DNA from: Massospora cicadina
Lineage: Eukaryota; Entomophthoromycota; Entomophthoromycetes; Entomophthorales; Entomophthoraceae
NCBI GenBank assembly: GCA_022478985.1
Contig: JAKSZP010013318.1
Location: 87,910-151,909, forward strand
Direction: 5' to 3'
Length of the DNA: 64,000 nucleotides
Positions 41,784 through 53,997 of the stretch are shown piece by piece. Made by a program: the position numbers and the translations under genes. The stretch's first letter is position 1; the number at the start of each line of letters is the position of its first letter. The notes beneath the pieces are model-generated. The model saw only the letters and a list, made by a program, of their open reading frames with translations, made no database searches and had not been told where the DNA came from.

Positions 41784-43017
41784 ATTGGCATAATAAAGGG
41801 AGCCTTTTGGAGGTCTTTCCCCATCTTACAACTAACCTAGTTCAATCCACACCATGGAGACCAGTCCCTTTTATGTGGTTGGAAGGGTCCCAAAAGTTGA
41901 AAATATTTTCTTACATTTTAATTGGCTCAAGTACATCAAAACATTACCTCACGACCTTGTCCTACCCAATATCAACCCTCCATTGGCCCTTCCAATAAAG
42001 TGAGGCAATATTTGAGAGCTCCAATAGTCACATGGCCACATTTTTCTAATTTGGCTCAAACCTTATAATGAATTTGATGCATATCAGACTTTGAGTTCAA
42101 GTTGAGTTTAATTACTTAGCATTGACATCATAAGAGGTTCATTTTTTCCTCCCATGGTGACTAATAAGGCTAATATATGATATAAAATTTCTAGTTACTT
42201 AATTTATTATTTTAATGTAGCTGGTGTATTACCATATAATAATAATTTATCCCTGAAGTACAGAATTTTACTTCTTCTGCAACAATTTGTTGGAATTTAG
42301 GTGAAAAAAAGCACCTGCAAGCAATACAAAATTCCTAAAATACAACACTCTTGGCAAAAAAAACAATTTTTTATGACAGATTTTAACCTGCGCCATGAGG
42401 GGCAATAGTGGGATGTCCATCCCACTATGTCAGTACCCCTTTTTAACCAACTTTGAAAAAGAAGGAGGTTCTCAATTTGACCAATATTTTTTGTTTTTTT
42501 TCTATGTTTGTTTTTGCATAACTCTGAAACTACAGGACCAATTTGGATGGCCTTTTTTTTAAAAAAGGATGCTCCAACTTAGGTCCCATTTACCTTTGTA
42601 AGTATTGGTCCAGTATCTGACCATTAATTTAATAAGTATAATATAAATGGACGGAAGCAATGAATTTTGATCGTTGGTATGTTCATTGCTGGATAAACTG
42701 TATTCTGGCATTGGTGAAGCAATAGCTTCAAAGCAACTTTTAACATAAGTCTTATGGCTGAGGGTATGTTTAAATTACAGGCAAGTATGAGATCATACTG
42801 GGATGAGATTAAATTATTATAGTTGGCATCATTTTTTATAATTTGACCAATAAAATAAATATGATAAACTGAATTATTTTAAAAAGCTAACAAAAAATTT
42901 GTCATAGTTTGACCAATAAAATAAATTAAATCTAATAAAGAATATTGTAGATGGTGATCAGTAAATTTAGCATAGATTGAGCAATGAAATCAAATAAATT
43001 TAATAAAATGAATTTTA
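41784..43017. other. A+T-rich DNA without recognisable gene
   Basis: No coding feature found. At 42840-43010 three degenerate direct units containing TTTGACCAATAAAATAAAT (or a variant) follow one another at intervals of about 60-70 bases. Confidence 0.45.
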
Positions 43018-43310
43018 GGGGAGGATACCCCAGTGGTAGAGCATGGGCTCACTAACACTGCCACCCCAAGTTCAATCCTGGTAGATGAACTTTGGTTATG
43101 GGACAATTATGACTGTGTTGGCATTGTGCACCAGTGCCCCAAACTGAGATAGCAAATAGTAAAGGTGGTCCATGGAGTTCCTGGCCTATCATGAACCATG
43201 AATGGAAGTTTTCCAGGTTTTATCCTCCTTTCCCATTTCTTAAATTCCCCTTAATTGGTGCAGTATCATCCTCAGGTCAACCCACCTTGAATAAATTTTC
43301 AAAAATAAAA
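43018..43310 (+). mobile_element. tRNA-derived SINE, copy S1 (most complete)
   Basis: The head GGGGAGGATACCCCAGTGGT, then AGAGC, resembles the first third of a tRNA and carries an A-box-like block (about 43029-43042); AGTTCAATCCTGG (43069-43081) is a good B box. These are RNA polymerase III internal promoter elements. The body follows (CATTGTGCACCAGTG, CCTGGCCTATCATGAAC, ATTGGTGCAGTATCA, CCACCTTGAATAAA), ending in an A-rich tail. Copies S2 and S3 share the body. SINEs rely on a LINE for mobilisation, but the tail here does not match the LINE B 3' end. The anticodon arm does not fold well, so it is not a tRNA gene. Confidence 0.7.
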
Positions 43311-43540
43311 AAACATTATTATATATGTTTATGAGATACTATATATAATAAATATACAGTGAGTTTTATTTTTATAGAAAATAGTAAAGTTTCAAAAAAG
43401 GATATATAATATAGGGATTCTTTTATAAAATTGGAAAAAAGATTTACTAAAAAAACGTACTAATTTTTTTGGGAAATTAAGAACTGGTGGTAAAGTTTTT
43501 TGGAAAAAATCTTCTTCAAAAAAAAATTAAAAAAAAAGTT

Positions 43541-43840
43541 TTTTAAAAAAGGCACTAAAAAATATGAAATAATCAAGAAATTATGCCTCCTTAATAAAAC
43601 CCTTTTTGAAGTTGGCGCCACATTTTAAATTACTTATAAGATGCATTTATATTATATATACTCAGAACTGTATATTCTAATTTGATTATAGTTTACACTT
43701 GGACCCAATCCAAATTAAGATTTTTTTGTATTTATTAGCAAGTTTCTATAAGTAAGGTTGGAAGATGGTACTAACTTCAAAAATGGTTTTATTGAGGAGG
43801 CAAATACTTGACTATTTCATACTTTTAGTGCCTTTTTAAA
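43541..43840. repeat. Foldback (inverted-repeat) element
   Basis: Arm 43541-43620 (AAAAAAGGCACTAAAA...GCCTCCTTAATAAAA...TTTTTGAAGTT) is matched by the reverse complement of 43766-43840, with about 145 bases between. Weaker similarity seems to extend outward (TTTTTTGGGAAA near 43468 and its complement near 43855). It could be a MITE-like DNA transposon relic or a local inverted duplication. No coding capacity. Confidence 0.6.
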
Positions 43841-43889
43841 GGAGGCTCATTTTCCCAAAAAATTATATATCAGTGCTCTTTTTCATCTT

Positions 43890-46060
43890 TACTTTTTAAT
43901 GCATTTATGTAAAAAACTATCTATTTTTTGTCATTTTTTTTGATAAATTAATAATTATTTAAGAAATTCTAATCATTGTTCATAATTTTGTATCTTTTAT
44001 ATGTTAGTAATAGCCATGCATATTTTAAAATTTATTTGTAGAAACCTAAGATAAATTTTCATATATATATGACATTTAGTAATAACTTTTTAAAAAAACC
44101 TTAGCCACCATAAATCAAGGCTTAGCTTACTTATACGCATAATTCTAAGTTTAGTGAGAGTTTGCATTAAAATTTATGATATATCCATATAGAGTAACAG
44201 CATAGATATCTTTAAATAAAAAAGTTGTAATTGCCTTTAATAGGTATGAGTGTCACTTGCTACATAAAAAAGATTCTATACCAGAACTTAATATGCTTCA
44301 ACTTACTATAATGTGCAGAACATTTATATCCATAAATATAACATGATCATTTGCCAACTAAAGTATATACATGGTATATACTAAATTGTACTAAAATCAT
44401 AACAACATTTTTTTATTTAAGTAGGCTATTGCTAGATACATTTAATAGGGTTATTTTCACCAAAATTTATTTTACCTTTTAAAGAAATTAATTAAAGTGG
44501 GAGTTTTATATCATGTATTTTTGGGTATAAATTTATTGTAAAATTGCTTAAAGTTAATTTAATACTATAGCATTCCTAATGTAAGTTATATGAAATCATA
44601 AATCTTTATATTAACTTTTTCTGTTGTTAAATAAAGCTTTTTGAACTTTAAATAAATTGAATGATGAAATAAATTGCAACTATTGTAAGAGAAATGATAT
44701 ATACTTTATATTATGCTAGACGCCACTATAGCAAAGTGACAATATACTTATATTATACATAAAGTATTGGCTTGTTGATGATGCAATCTTAGATTTTAGT
44801 AATTATCATGTTATCATTGTGATTTACTAAGCTTTTATGTAAATATCACATATGTATAGATTTTCCTTATTATTACAGCCCTATTAATCTTTTTCATATA
44901 ATCATACATTTAAAGTTACATATTAAAAGCTCTGAGTTACTAAAAACGCTTTCACATTGTACCATTTTATAACTACAACTGGCCCTTATCATAATTCTTC
45001 CCCAATGTGGTATGGTGAAGTCCCTCTGCGTAACTTTATCTTTCAGAAAAAAACTTGGGCTGGTCAATCTATCTATAATAAATCCTAGTAAAATAAACTT
45101 TTAATGGGGCCTATTTTTGTATTTTGTAAAATCTCCCAACTCCTCTAAGAAATCCTTGAAAGCCCTCATATGCTTTTGTAGTGTTTTGAAAATGGACACT
45201 ACTGCAAAAGGTAATTTCTTAGCTAGAACTCTTGAGTTTTCCTTTATAACCAGGTCTTAGTCTTCTGACAAGGTCATAATTTGCTAAAGATTATATAGAA
45301 AAATCACGCAATAATTAATTCCTATGGCTCCTGGTATAATCAACTATACGCCAAATATGCATTCTAAATACTAAAACTAAAATAGAAAAAGTTGATACTT
45401 TATTAAGCTACATATGAAACTTTTATAGTCAACTATGTAGCCTCAGAACAATAATGTTCTGGTTCTGAAAATTTAATTGACAATGAGTACAATGGGTAAA
45501 GCAGGTACAATGGGCATGATGGTATCTATTTTGTAAAGGATTTCATAAAGAGATGAAGAAAAAAATTTGAAAATTTTGAAATAAATAGTAGTTTTAAATG
45601 GGAGAAAAAAACTGGTTTGTATTAGAAAAATTGCATGCTTTTGTCCAAAGTAAGTCCAATTGATTCAAAAGGGAATCAGATTTTTAGCCTGAATTAGGTT
45701 AATCATTTTTAAAACGTCTTCTTCCTTAATTTAATCCACACTTTAGGATAATTACATTAAGTGGGAGGCTGACTGCTGTTGTAGGGTCTTAAACATTTTG
45801 TGACGTCTGTTAAGAATTTTAACATGGGACATTTTCTTTATGATATAAGTATCAAGTAAAAACATCTCAAAGATTATGTATAGTTCCTTCCATAAAGTTG
45901 AAATTTTATGAGCTCTTCTGATTCCATGATAATTTCAGCATGATGTCTAGTCTCCTTCATTAAATGTATGTAGCGTTCCTTTATGCTGGCCATCTTGGGA
46001 TTTTTTTAAACTCTTGAATTAAGCCCACTCCATAGACTTTAATTTTGGATATTATTGATT
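43890..46060. other. A+T-rich DNA without recognisable gene
   Basis: About 2.2 kb. One stable hairpin at 45172-45211 (CTTTTGTAGTGT against ACACTACTGCAAAAG). No protein-like ORF. Confidence 0.45.
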
Positions 46061-47050
46061 CCATAGCAAAATGATCAAAATACATGTTAATCAGCTTCTG
46101 TACTCATCATCTATGATTGAGTGCAGCAAAGGTGGCAAAGCTGGTTGCTGACTATAAGTAGCTGGAAGTACAAAATCTCTTAGTGCTATGGTAACCACTC
46201 TCATAGAAAATATTATTTTCCCATTGTAGAGAGTCCATTAAGGAGTGGAAGCAGCGGCACACATATAGAGAAATTTCCCTAGCGTTCCATTGACCATCAC
46301 AGAAGTTCCATTAGTCTCAGAGTGGTAAGACGCACCTAGAACCTCTCTAATTCCCATGAGAATTCAGTTTAGAGGTTATCCTATAAGTATATGATAACAT
46401 TCTCTTTTAATATAACCTGTGGGCACTGTGCCAATGATAATGTATCCGGTGATGAACTTAGCAGTATTGACTGCTCTGAAGGGGTGTATCATAGTTGAGA
46501 GGCATCCCACTATCATCCCTCATGACTTGGGTCCCAATCTTGTAATGGCAGAAATTGCATTTTCTGTGCCAAGAGGGTATCAATACATGTGGAATTGCGC
46601 ACCATGCCTTAGTCTTACCAAGTGAATTAGTGAAGTTAGATCATGTAATCCTGGCCTATCAGAACATGCACAGGAAGGGTTTACCCTCAGTACTTGGGTT
46701 TTGTCCTCCACTACTATATTTTCACTCCCTACTCCATATCCTCTCTATTGGTGCAGTATATTTGTCCCAAGGTTGGCTCACCTCAAATAAAATTAGTAGT
46801 AACTGCTCCGACATTAAAAATGGGCTGAGACTCACCCAATAAGACAAATGATCAATGGCCACTATGATGTATTGGAGGTTATAATTGCTGATAGGTAAAA
46901 GCCCAATAATATCAATTAAGAATATGCGCCAAGCCCAATTAGGCTTGATTAACTGATAAGTAGTGAGGCCTTGAAGAGCTGTTGTGACTGAAATTCTTAA
47001 AAACTTCATTAAGATATACTTAATCAAACCAAATATGTTCCCAAAGATAA
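46060..47050 (-). pseudogene. Gypsy G4 integrase remnant (minus), split by SINE S2
   Basis: Minus-strand 46985-46830 reads YQLIKPNWAWRIFLIDIIGLLP and YIIVAIDHLSYWV, the start of a gypsy integrase core (compare YQLVKPHFAWHTVSLDVVG in G2). The later part, YHSETNGTSVMVNGTL (compare YHTESKGMVERVNETL), lies at about 46335-46270. Between them is SINE S2 in the opposite orientation. No LTR of G4 was recognised. Confidence 0.65.
46490..46795 (+). mobile_element. SINE copy S2, inserted in G4 integrase
   Basis: The body (GCGCACCATGCCT, CCTGGCCTATCAGAACATGC, CTATTGGTGCAGTATA, CACCTCAAATAAAA) matches S3 closely and S1 more distantly. The head is degenerate: GGGTCCCAATCTTGTAATGG may be the B-box region. 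It sits between the two halves of the G4 integrase. The exact left edge is uncertain. Confidence 0.6.
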
Positions 47051-47257
47051 ATTTATTAGACTTGCTTCACTATATATTTCTTCCCACATGGCTAAGGATC
47101 CAATAGGCTTTCAAAACGATTGATGGTCATTTGAACAGGCTGGAACAAGCATATTTTTCTATCACATATGATCTATAAAATTAACTAAAAATAAATCTGT
47201 CATGGCTAGATGTTGACATGATTGTGGGAACCAACTGTTAGGACAAAGCTGCACGTC

Positions 47258-47311
47258 AGGAGGCCAAAAAGGTGTACCATCTAGTACTAAAAAAAGGAGG
47301 CCAAAAAGGTG
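47258..47311 (+). mobile_element. Micro-insertion: 20-bp LINE 3' end inside a perfect 17-bp target duplication
   Basis: AGGAGGCCAAAAAGGTG occurs at 47258-47274 and again at 47295-47311. Between them lie exactly 20 bases, TACCATCTAGTACTAAAAAA (47275-47294), which match the extreme 3' end of LINE B (ACCATCTAGTACTAAAAAA). This is the expected product of target-primed reverse transcription that stopped almost at once. Confidence 0.85.
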
Positions 47312-48761
47312 AAATTGGTAGGCTTTTGACCTTAAGCATACCCTGGACCATCGCTGTGTACAGACCAAATATGCTCAGTTTGGTCCTGGGAATGTGCGTG
47401 ATTCTTGTCCTGGCATTACAGCCATGGCTTTAAAACGCACCAGCTACATTCTCAATCCCAACAGTTCATTAAAGTTGTACAGGGAACAATGGTTTAAAGC
47501 TTTTCCAAATTTAATATTATGAAATTTGGAAGAGTCTAATTGCAATCCATTACTCAAGTTTAGTCAATTTTTAGTTATAGGACCTAGGTTGATGGTAGCG
47601 TGCACCTATTGGTGCACTTAGGTTTAGCACCACTTCTGCCAATTGACGACTCATCCCCCATTGTTTAAGTATGTTCTCTTGAGACCAACTTTCCTCATTG
47701 ATTGACTTCCCAATAAACAATCCCCTGTTATTTTACGCTTTTTAATATGGTTCCTTAGTGAACCTATGTGTGGATCTCTTTAAAAGTCTCTAACAACGTT
47801 GGCCACTTCGTTTTATCCAAATTAGCTGCAGTATCCAGTGCACCTGTGGGCCTCCCTGGTCCCCTCCAGATTGAAGCACCCAAGCTCCTTAGCACCAAAT
47901 TCCACCTGGTTATGATAGCCCTTTGGGTTCCAACCATGCTCTGTTGTTTCTTTGTTATTTACTCTTATACACTGCGTTATACACCTTCGCCTTAGGTACC
48001 TTCTTCTTTGGAACCTTCCACGGTGATCTATTTCTGAACTTGATGACAGCTAGTTCATGGCGATGTGGCTGTGCATCCCGCATCACCTCACTGGGAAGGA
48101 GATAGTTACAAAAACTCTCTTGAAAATCTGTGTTTTCAGTAGTAAGTCCAAGGTGTGCCTAATAGTAGGCTTCTCGCCATCAAAGCAGTTGGACTTCAAA
48201 TTCTCAAACAGTTGGTATGCAAAAAATATAATGAAAAAACAATAGGTAACCTGAAAAGTTAATCTGCAGTCTCATGAGAATATATAATCAATGTATCACT
48301 TTGTAGTTGTAGGCCTGAAGCTTCAGTACCCATCAAGCTAAGCGTCCTTCAGGCTCTTTATATTTTAGAGCCATTGCATAGAGGCGTATTTGGTGATAAC
48401 TTGAAATTTTGTCCCAACGAGCTAAACGTGGAATTGTTTACAGGAACAAAGTGGGAAAACATTTGCGCTTGGTTACCAATAATTTCTCTCATGGTTATAA
48501 AGTGCATGGCGGCAGAATGCAAATGTGTGTTTCACGCACTTTTGTCACATCGAGATAACATAGTTCTTATAACTATCAGTTATTCATTGGATTGTACAAT
48601 AAAAGGATGTGTAAAATTTGGGTAAAATATTATGAGCACATGTGTTATTGTTGCTTTTGTTTTATTAAAGTGTCTTTGCACTCTGCAGAACATTGAAAAG
48701 TCACCTCACTCCTTGGTAGATTGATCACCAGTTCATCTAACTGTTCAAATCCTTTAACTAA
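47312..48761. other. Intergenic stretch, no supported gene
   Basis: Moderately A+T-rich. Short ORFs at 47768-47995, 47923-48105 and 48374-48625 show no recognisable motif. CTGAAGCTTCAG at 48317 is a 12-base palindrome. It may include older retroelement debris upstream of G4, but I cannot identify it. Confidence 0.4.
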
Positions 48762-48856
48762 CTATAGGTAGTATCCTAGATTTTCTTTCCCGTAACAATC
48801 ACTTTAGTTACTACAATTCAATTCAAACAGTAATTTTTGATAATCACACAGAATAG

Positions 48857-50273
48857 ATGGGCGATTTTAATAAATCTAATACAACCTGGGCGAGCGTCGC
48901 ATCAAGAGGTTCGAAAAACGGTGCACCCAAGGGTAAGAAACGCCCTAGAGGGGGACCAGGAACCCAAGCCGCCAAGAAACCACAAACTCAGACACTGTCC
49001 GGGTTTATGGTATTTACTATAAAACAAGATCAATACATGTACATCCAATGTAAACCCCTTTCAAATGTGGAACACGGGCTCCAACTCTTCCTTGGGGATG
49101 AGTCCCTGACCCTGTGGGAGAAAACATTTGAGGCACAGCACTCCCTTTTCCCCCACGCGGTATATGTCGCCACCAATAACATGGGCCACAGCTGGATCAA
49201 TATTGGTTTTGAAACAGCCAAAGAAGCAGATGCCGCAGCAAAAGTCTGCGTCAAAATTACCCTTCCCAAGGGCAAAAGAATAGTGTGCACCGCGCGCACC
49301 AGCTGGAACAAAGTGAAAACTTTATTCATCTCCTTCAAATCACTCCCTACCAGCCTTCCCCATAAGGTAATTGAGGAGGAGCTCCGCAAAGGGCTTGTAG
49401 CCTACAGAGAAATTATGCAACTTGAATTATAACGATTTCGCCTGATGCCAACCCTGTGCACAGGCAAAGCTATCGCCATGATCAACCCATTCCCCAAAGT
49501 GGAAGATGACTTATCAAGAATCCCCCACACAGCAGAGTTTCACTTCATGAAAGGGGACAGTCATCTGCATTCTGAATCACACCGGAATGTGCACCACCTA
49601 TATGCAACCACTGCGGTTGATTATGACACAAGGAACACGCATTCCCCATGAAGGAAGGCTTAATGGAAGCAGAATACTGTGAGGAAGCCATGGACAAAGG
49701 TAACAAAAACTTCGCCAGAATGACCGATGGCCACTTCCCATTCTACTGGGGTGAAGATGGACTTTACTCCATCATGGACCCAGTTACACATAAACAATGA
49801 AAAGTGGCACAAAAAGCCTGCAAGCGGGCAGCGGCCAAGCAGCTGCACATGCGGAATCATCCATTAACCCTGGACAAATTCAAGAGGACATTTCAGATAT
49901 ACACTAAGCCAACCAATCAAACCAATATGCCCAGGTTGAAAATTTTCACAGCAACTCGACTGAGTCACCAAGTGACATCAATCATGCACACTTTGAGCAA
50001 CAATTCAGCTGCAATATGGGCGAAAATGCGGTGGACAATTCTCCAAATTTAACCCCAAATTTTACAGAACCCAATCAGCACCCCACATTGAACCATCATG
50101 AGACATGTGTGGGAAAAGATAACACAAATTCCAAAAACCACAATTCCCGCGAAAAATTGGGTCAGATCAAGGGAACTGACATTATCATTGAGAGAGTTGG
50201 AGTACAGATGCGGAGCATGGCGAAAATGAGCCACAGTGGGTTAGGGCCAGAGGGCCCTCCCAACCGCTCCTGA
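48857..50273 (+). pseudogene. LINE A4 ORF1 (RRM-like, degenerate CCHC), broken
   Basis: Starts MGDFNKSNTTWASVASRG and is open for 191 codons to TAA at 49430. The RRM-like region is at about 49300-49480 (LFISFKSLPTS, then KAIAMINP). The knuckle at 49594-49637 reads C-N-H-C-G, stop, L, stop, H-K-E-H: two TGA codons lie inside it. The basic C-terminal part runs to TGA 50271 (GPEGPPNRS). Confidence 0.78.
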
Positions 50274-50303
50274 GGCGCCGCAGGCACCTCAGTGTCAATA
50301 GGG

Positions 50304-53300
50304 ATGCTAAACATCGCGGGAGCCAGGGCTCAAACGTCCCAAGCCAAAAATCTGGACTTCCTGCAAAAACCCTTGTAGAAATATTGGCCATCCAAGAAAC
50401 CCACTGTCTACAAGGGGAGGAAGGATCCTGGTCAGCCAGGGTCTCACCATTACAATAGGTATGGACGTCTCACTGTGGGGTGAACATCCAAGATATCAAA
50501 AAAATAAAAATTACAAACTCCTCGTCATACCTTCACAGCCACGACCTGGTAGCAACAATCACATGCCAAGAGGAAATAATCTTGATGGCATGCATCTATG
50601 CACCGTGCACCACAGCTGAGAGAAAACAATTTCTCAAATCCGTTCCAACACTCTCCCTCTCACCAGATACCATCCTGTTGGGCGATTTTAACTGCTGGGA
50701 TAACCCCAACATGGACCAATGGCCTAACCACAGAGGGTACCCACTGGGGCACATCAAATTCCGCACAATGAAGGCATCCCTTGGCCTACAGGATGCCCTC
50801 CCCCCGGATCACCACTCCTTCCCCACATGACACGGCCCAAATTATGTGAGGGAGCGCTCATACCATTGAGATGCATTGATCACATCCTCATTCCACAATC
50901 CCAACAATCAAGAATATCCAAATTTACAAAAAAGTCAATTTCTCTGACCACCAACTTGTTTCAGTGCAGGTAATGCAAACCTGAACCCACGCACAGGTGT
51001 CGCCCTGGAGAAAGCTACACCCAGAAAACATAAAATTACCCAAAATATCCGACTGGGTTGAACATGAGGCCATGATCCCAGAATTCACAGCCCCATTTAC
51101 TTCAGATCCCATCATAACCTGGGCAAATTTCAAAAAGGAACTAATCAACAAAACCTAACATCTCGCATCACATAAGTACACCGCCAGCACAGCCACAATC
51201 AGGCGTACCTTGGCGGAACTGGACCACCTTGAGCTAAACACCCCAAGGTCCGGTTATAGCCTCAACTGGGGACGCAAATGGGCGAAAATATCCACCCGCC
51301 TAAACACCCTCTTCTTCGAGCACCAACACAGAATCAAAGTATCATACAAAGGTAAGTTCATAAAGGAAGGCGAAACATGTTTGCCATATTTCTTTCACCA
51401 ATTCCATTCCCGTGGCAACCAGCCCAAATGCACACAGGTCCGCAAGACCAACAGCACCATGGCAACTGACCCTGAGGAGGTTAAGGTGGAAGTACACCAT
51501 TACTACACTAGATTATACCATGATACGCTGACAGACCCTCAAAAAATCAAAGAATTTATAAATACCGCTGGAATACAAAGCACACCTCCAGACTACAATA
51601 TACTAAATCTAATAACATGGGAAAAGCTTTGGTATACAATCCTCAGTGCACCACGAAGGAAATGCCCAGGGTCTGATGAGATACGCTATGAATTTTACAA
51701 AAAATATTTTTTAAGAAAATTGCCCCCCTCCTATTGGCGTCTATGAACCAATGCTTGCTGGAAACACGCCTCCTACCTGGTGGCCATGAATCGTATGTCA
51801 TAACCCTGTATAAGAAGGGTGAAAAACTGGATCTGGCCAACTGGCGTCCAATCACACTTTCTAATACTGATACAAAAATTTTAACAAAAATTTTAGCAGC
51901 CAGATTAGGCGCAATAGCCTCTAACGTCCTATCACCCAACCAGTTTGGGTTTATACCAGGGCGCTTGATCTAGAACAACATACACCCTGTTGCAAACATA
52001 TATCAGTCCAAAACGACTGGAGCCCTGGTCTTCTTAGACCAGGAAAAGGCGTATGACCGCGTTAGTTGGTCATACCTAAAGGAATGCCTACACGCTTTTA
52101 AACTCCCACCCAGATTCATAAACTGGGCGATGCTCCTTACAGAATCTGCAACCATGGCTGTATGCGGCCCTTGCTTTCTAACTAACAAGATCACACCACA
52201 CAGATGACTCAAACAAGGGGACCTCCTCAGCCCACTGCTGTATAATTTCAGCTTCAATCCACTCCTCCGTGTAACTGACTCACGCCTCACGGGCATAACT
52301 GCACAAGGACAGCCAACAGTCAAGATACTGGCCTTTGCGGATGACTAAGTGGCAGGTATAGCTACCAACAATGATGCCCAACAGTTGGAACGCACCCTAG
52401 AGGAATACTCCATGGTGAGCAACGCATCGCTCAACAAAAGGAAAACAGAAATCATTCTCTTAGGCAAGTACACTAACAACTGGGCTACAACATCAGAACC
52501 TCACACCCCCATATGAAGGAAAAACTACTCATCTTACCCTTCGCATCACCTCCCACCACCACTCCTGTCTGCCACCTTAGTATATGGCTGGAAACAGGGG
52601 GATATGCCAATGAGACAATGGAAAGCAACCTACTACAGCGGGTATCCAACCGCGTCACCTCCCTCAAGGGAAGATCCTCAGGACAAATGGTCGAGTAACA
52701 GTTGCTAACTCACTCATCCTCCCAATACTATGGTACCCTGCCCACACAATCGCCTTCTCACCCACCTTTATAACTTCAATCCGCGCTCTCATCCAGTGCT
52801 GGCTGTGGCCCGGATACCATCCTCCCATACGGATGGAAACACTCTTTGGCCCACGCTCAAGTTGAGAGTTGGGACTAATAGATTTTGAGAGCCACGCCAA
52901 CCGCATCCTGGGTACCTGGATAAAGGAAGTCCTTGCCCCAGACCTCCCGCACCAATACTGGTCCAGGGCCTCGAGGACTAACTTTGCACAGGCGCTCAAA
53001 TTAACTAACCCACATAGCCCACCCAGACTACTATCATACTTTGCTAAACACCCTACTGCAATGGGCCTGCATGGAGCCCCCCTCACTTCAAACGCATCCT
53101 TTGAACCATCTTACACATGGGATGGACCTTAGAGAACACTGGCACTGTGCAGGGAAGGGTCGACCCAGCCCACTTCAAATTAAGAAATCCAGAAAACCAC
53201 CCTTAGAGAGACATGCTTGCAATGACCTTAACCATTGCTAGAATCAAATACCTAGATGCATTGGACATCCCCTATGACTTACCCACACAGAAGGCAGTGT

Positions 53301-53839
53301 GGAGAATGACGCACCACCCACTCCTACAGCTGAGGGTAAGAGCCAACGCCTGGCGCTGTCTTAGAAGGACCTATAGGATGGCAGACCGCTCCAATTCCCT
53401 CCACGCAACCTTCGCAGTATGTGGAGGGGAGGGCTCCCTACATCACCGCCTAGAAACATGCCCCCCAACCAAAGCCATATGGTAGGAAGTCGCGCGCATG
53501 CTTAAGATCCAAAACGAGCAGGAATTTTCTATATCAAAGAGCCTCCTCGTGCTCCAGATCAAGTCACCAATCCCATCTACCCTCTGCTCCCTAATGATAC
53601 CCATTGCAATGTGGATAATCCACACCATTGCCTTAGATGCATTCAAGGACACGGTCCCAACCATCCATGAGGTATCAACAGGTTACGTCCACTTACTGGG
53701 GCACTTCCAAACCTGACTCTATGGATATATGAGGCCAATGCAACAGGCGCTAATAGAATCGTGGTTCCCACTTTGGTTCCTCTGCACAGACCCCTTCCTT
53801 CACACCTGATCCATAGCGGGGGAAACCCCCTTGGAGTAG
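50304..53839 (+). pseudogene. LINE A4 ORF2 (APE endonuclease, RT, Cys/His domain), broken
   Basis: The start is uncertain; ATG 50304 precedes LNIAGARAQTSQAK, the equivalent of LNIARLKA in A1. APE: QETHCLQGEE, LLGDFNCWDN and CIDHIL, then SDHQLV. RT: CPGSDEIRYEFY, LANWRPITLSNTD, QEKAYDRVSW and LAFADD followed by a stop. Cys/His domain at 53417-53465 (CAVCGGEGSLHHRLETC). Numerous stops and shifts. The end at 53839 is the first stop after a block equivalent to WFPVWFIKSDPFLHT in A1. Confidence 0.82.
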
Positions 53840-53997
53840 CGCACCAACCCCCCCCATACCTAGCAGTCCCGCTGGCAACAGGGGTAACCTGAGTTCCCCA
53901 GGGTGCCCAATTTTATCTATCTTTGTTTTTTACATACTTGATAATGCCCATCCCCTGGTCAGCTATTTAGTTAAATAATACTATTGTTAGTATCTTA

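Larger units (their letters stand above)
48779..53980 (+). mobile_element. LINE A4, full-length non-LTR retrotransposon (about 5.2 kb), third A subfamily
   Basis: Plus strand. The leader has TTTTCTTTC, stem GTAAC (48792-48796) / GTTAC (48807-48811) with CACTTT in the loop, and ATTCAATTCAAAC. ORF1 and ORF2 are ordered as in A1. The 3' end has CCCATCCCCTGGTCAGC. The flanks CTATAGGTAGTATCCTA (48763-48779) and CTATTGTTAGTATCTTA (53981-53997) look like a degenerate target duplication. It carries many stops, so it is probably an older copy. Confidence 0.85.

Noticed and set aside
43018..43090. Candidate tRNA gene (A box and B box present)
   Set aside because: The anticodon arm and acceptor stem do not close, and the body and A-rich tail recur at two other sites, so it is a SINE head.
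48374..48625. 83-codon ORF with several Cys residues
   Set aside because: No recognisable spacing of Cys/His, no homologue in the window, no context; likely chance.
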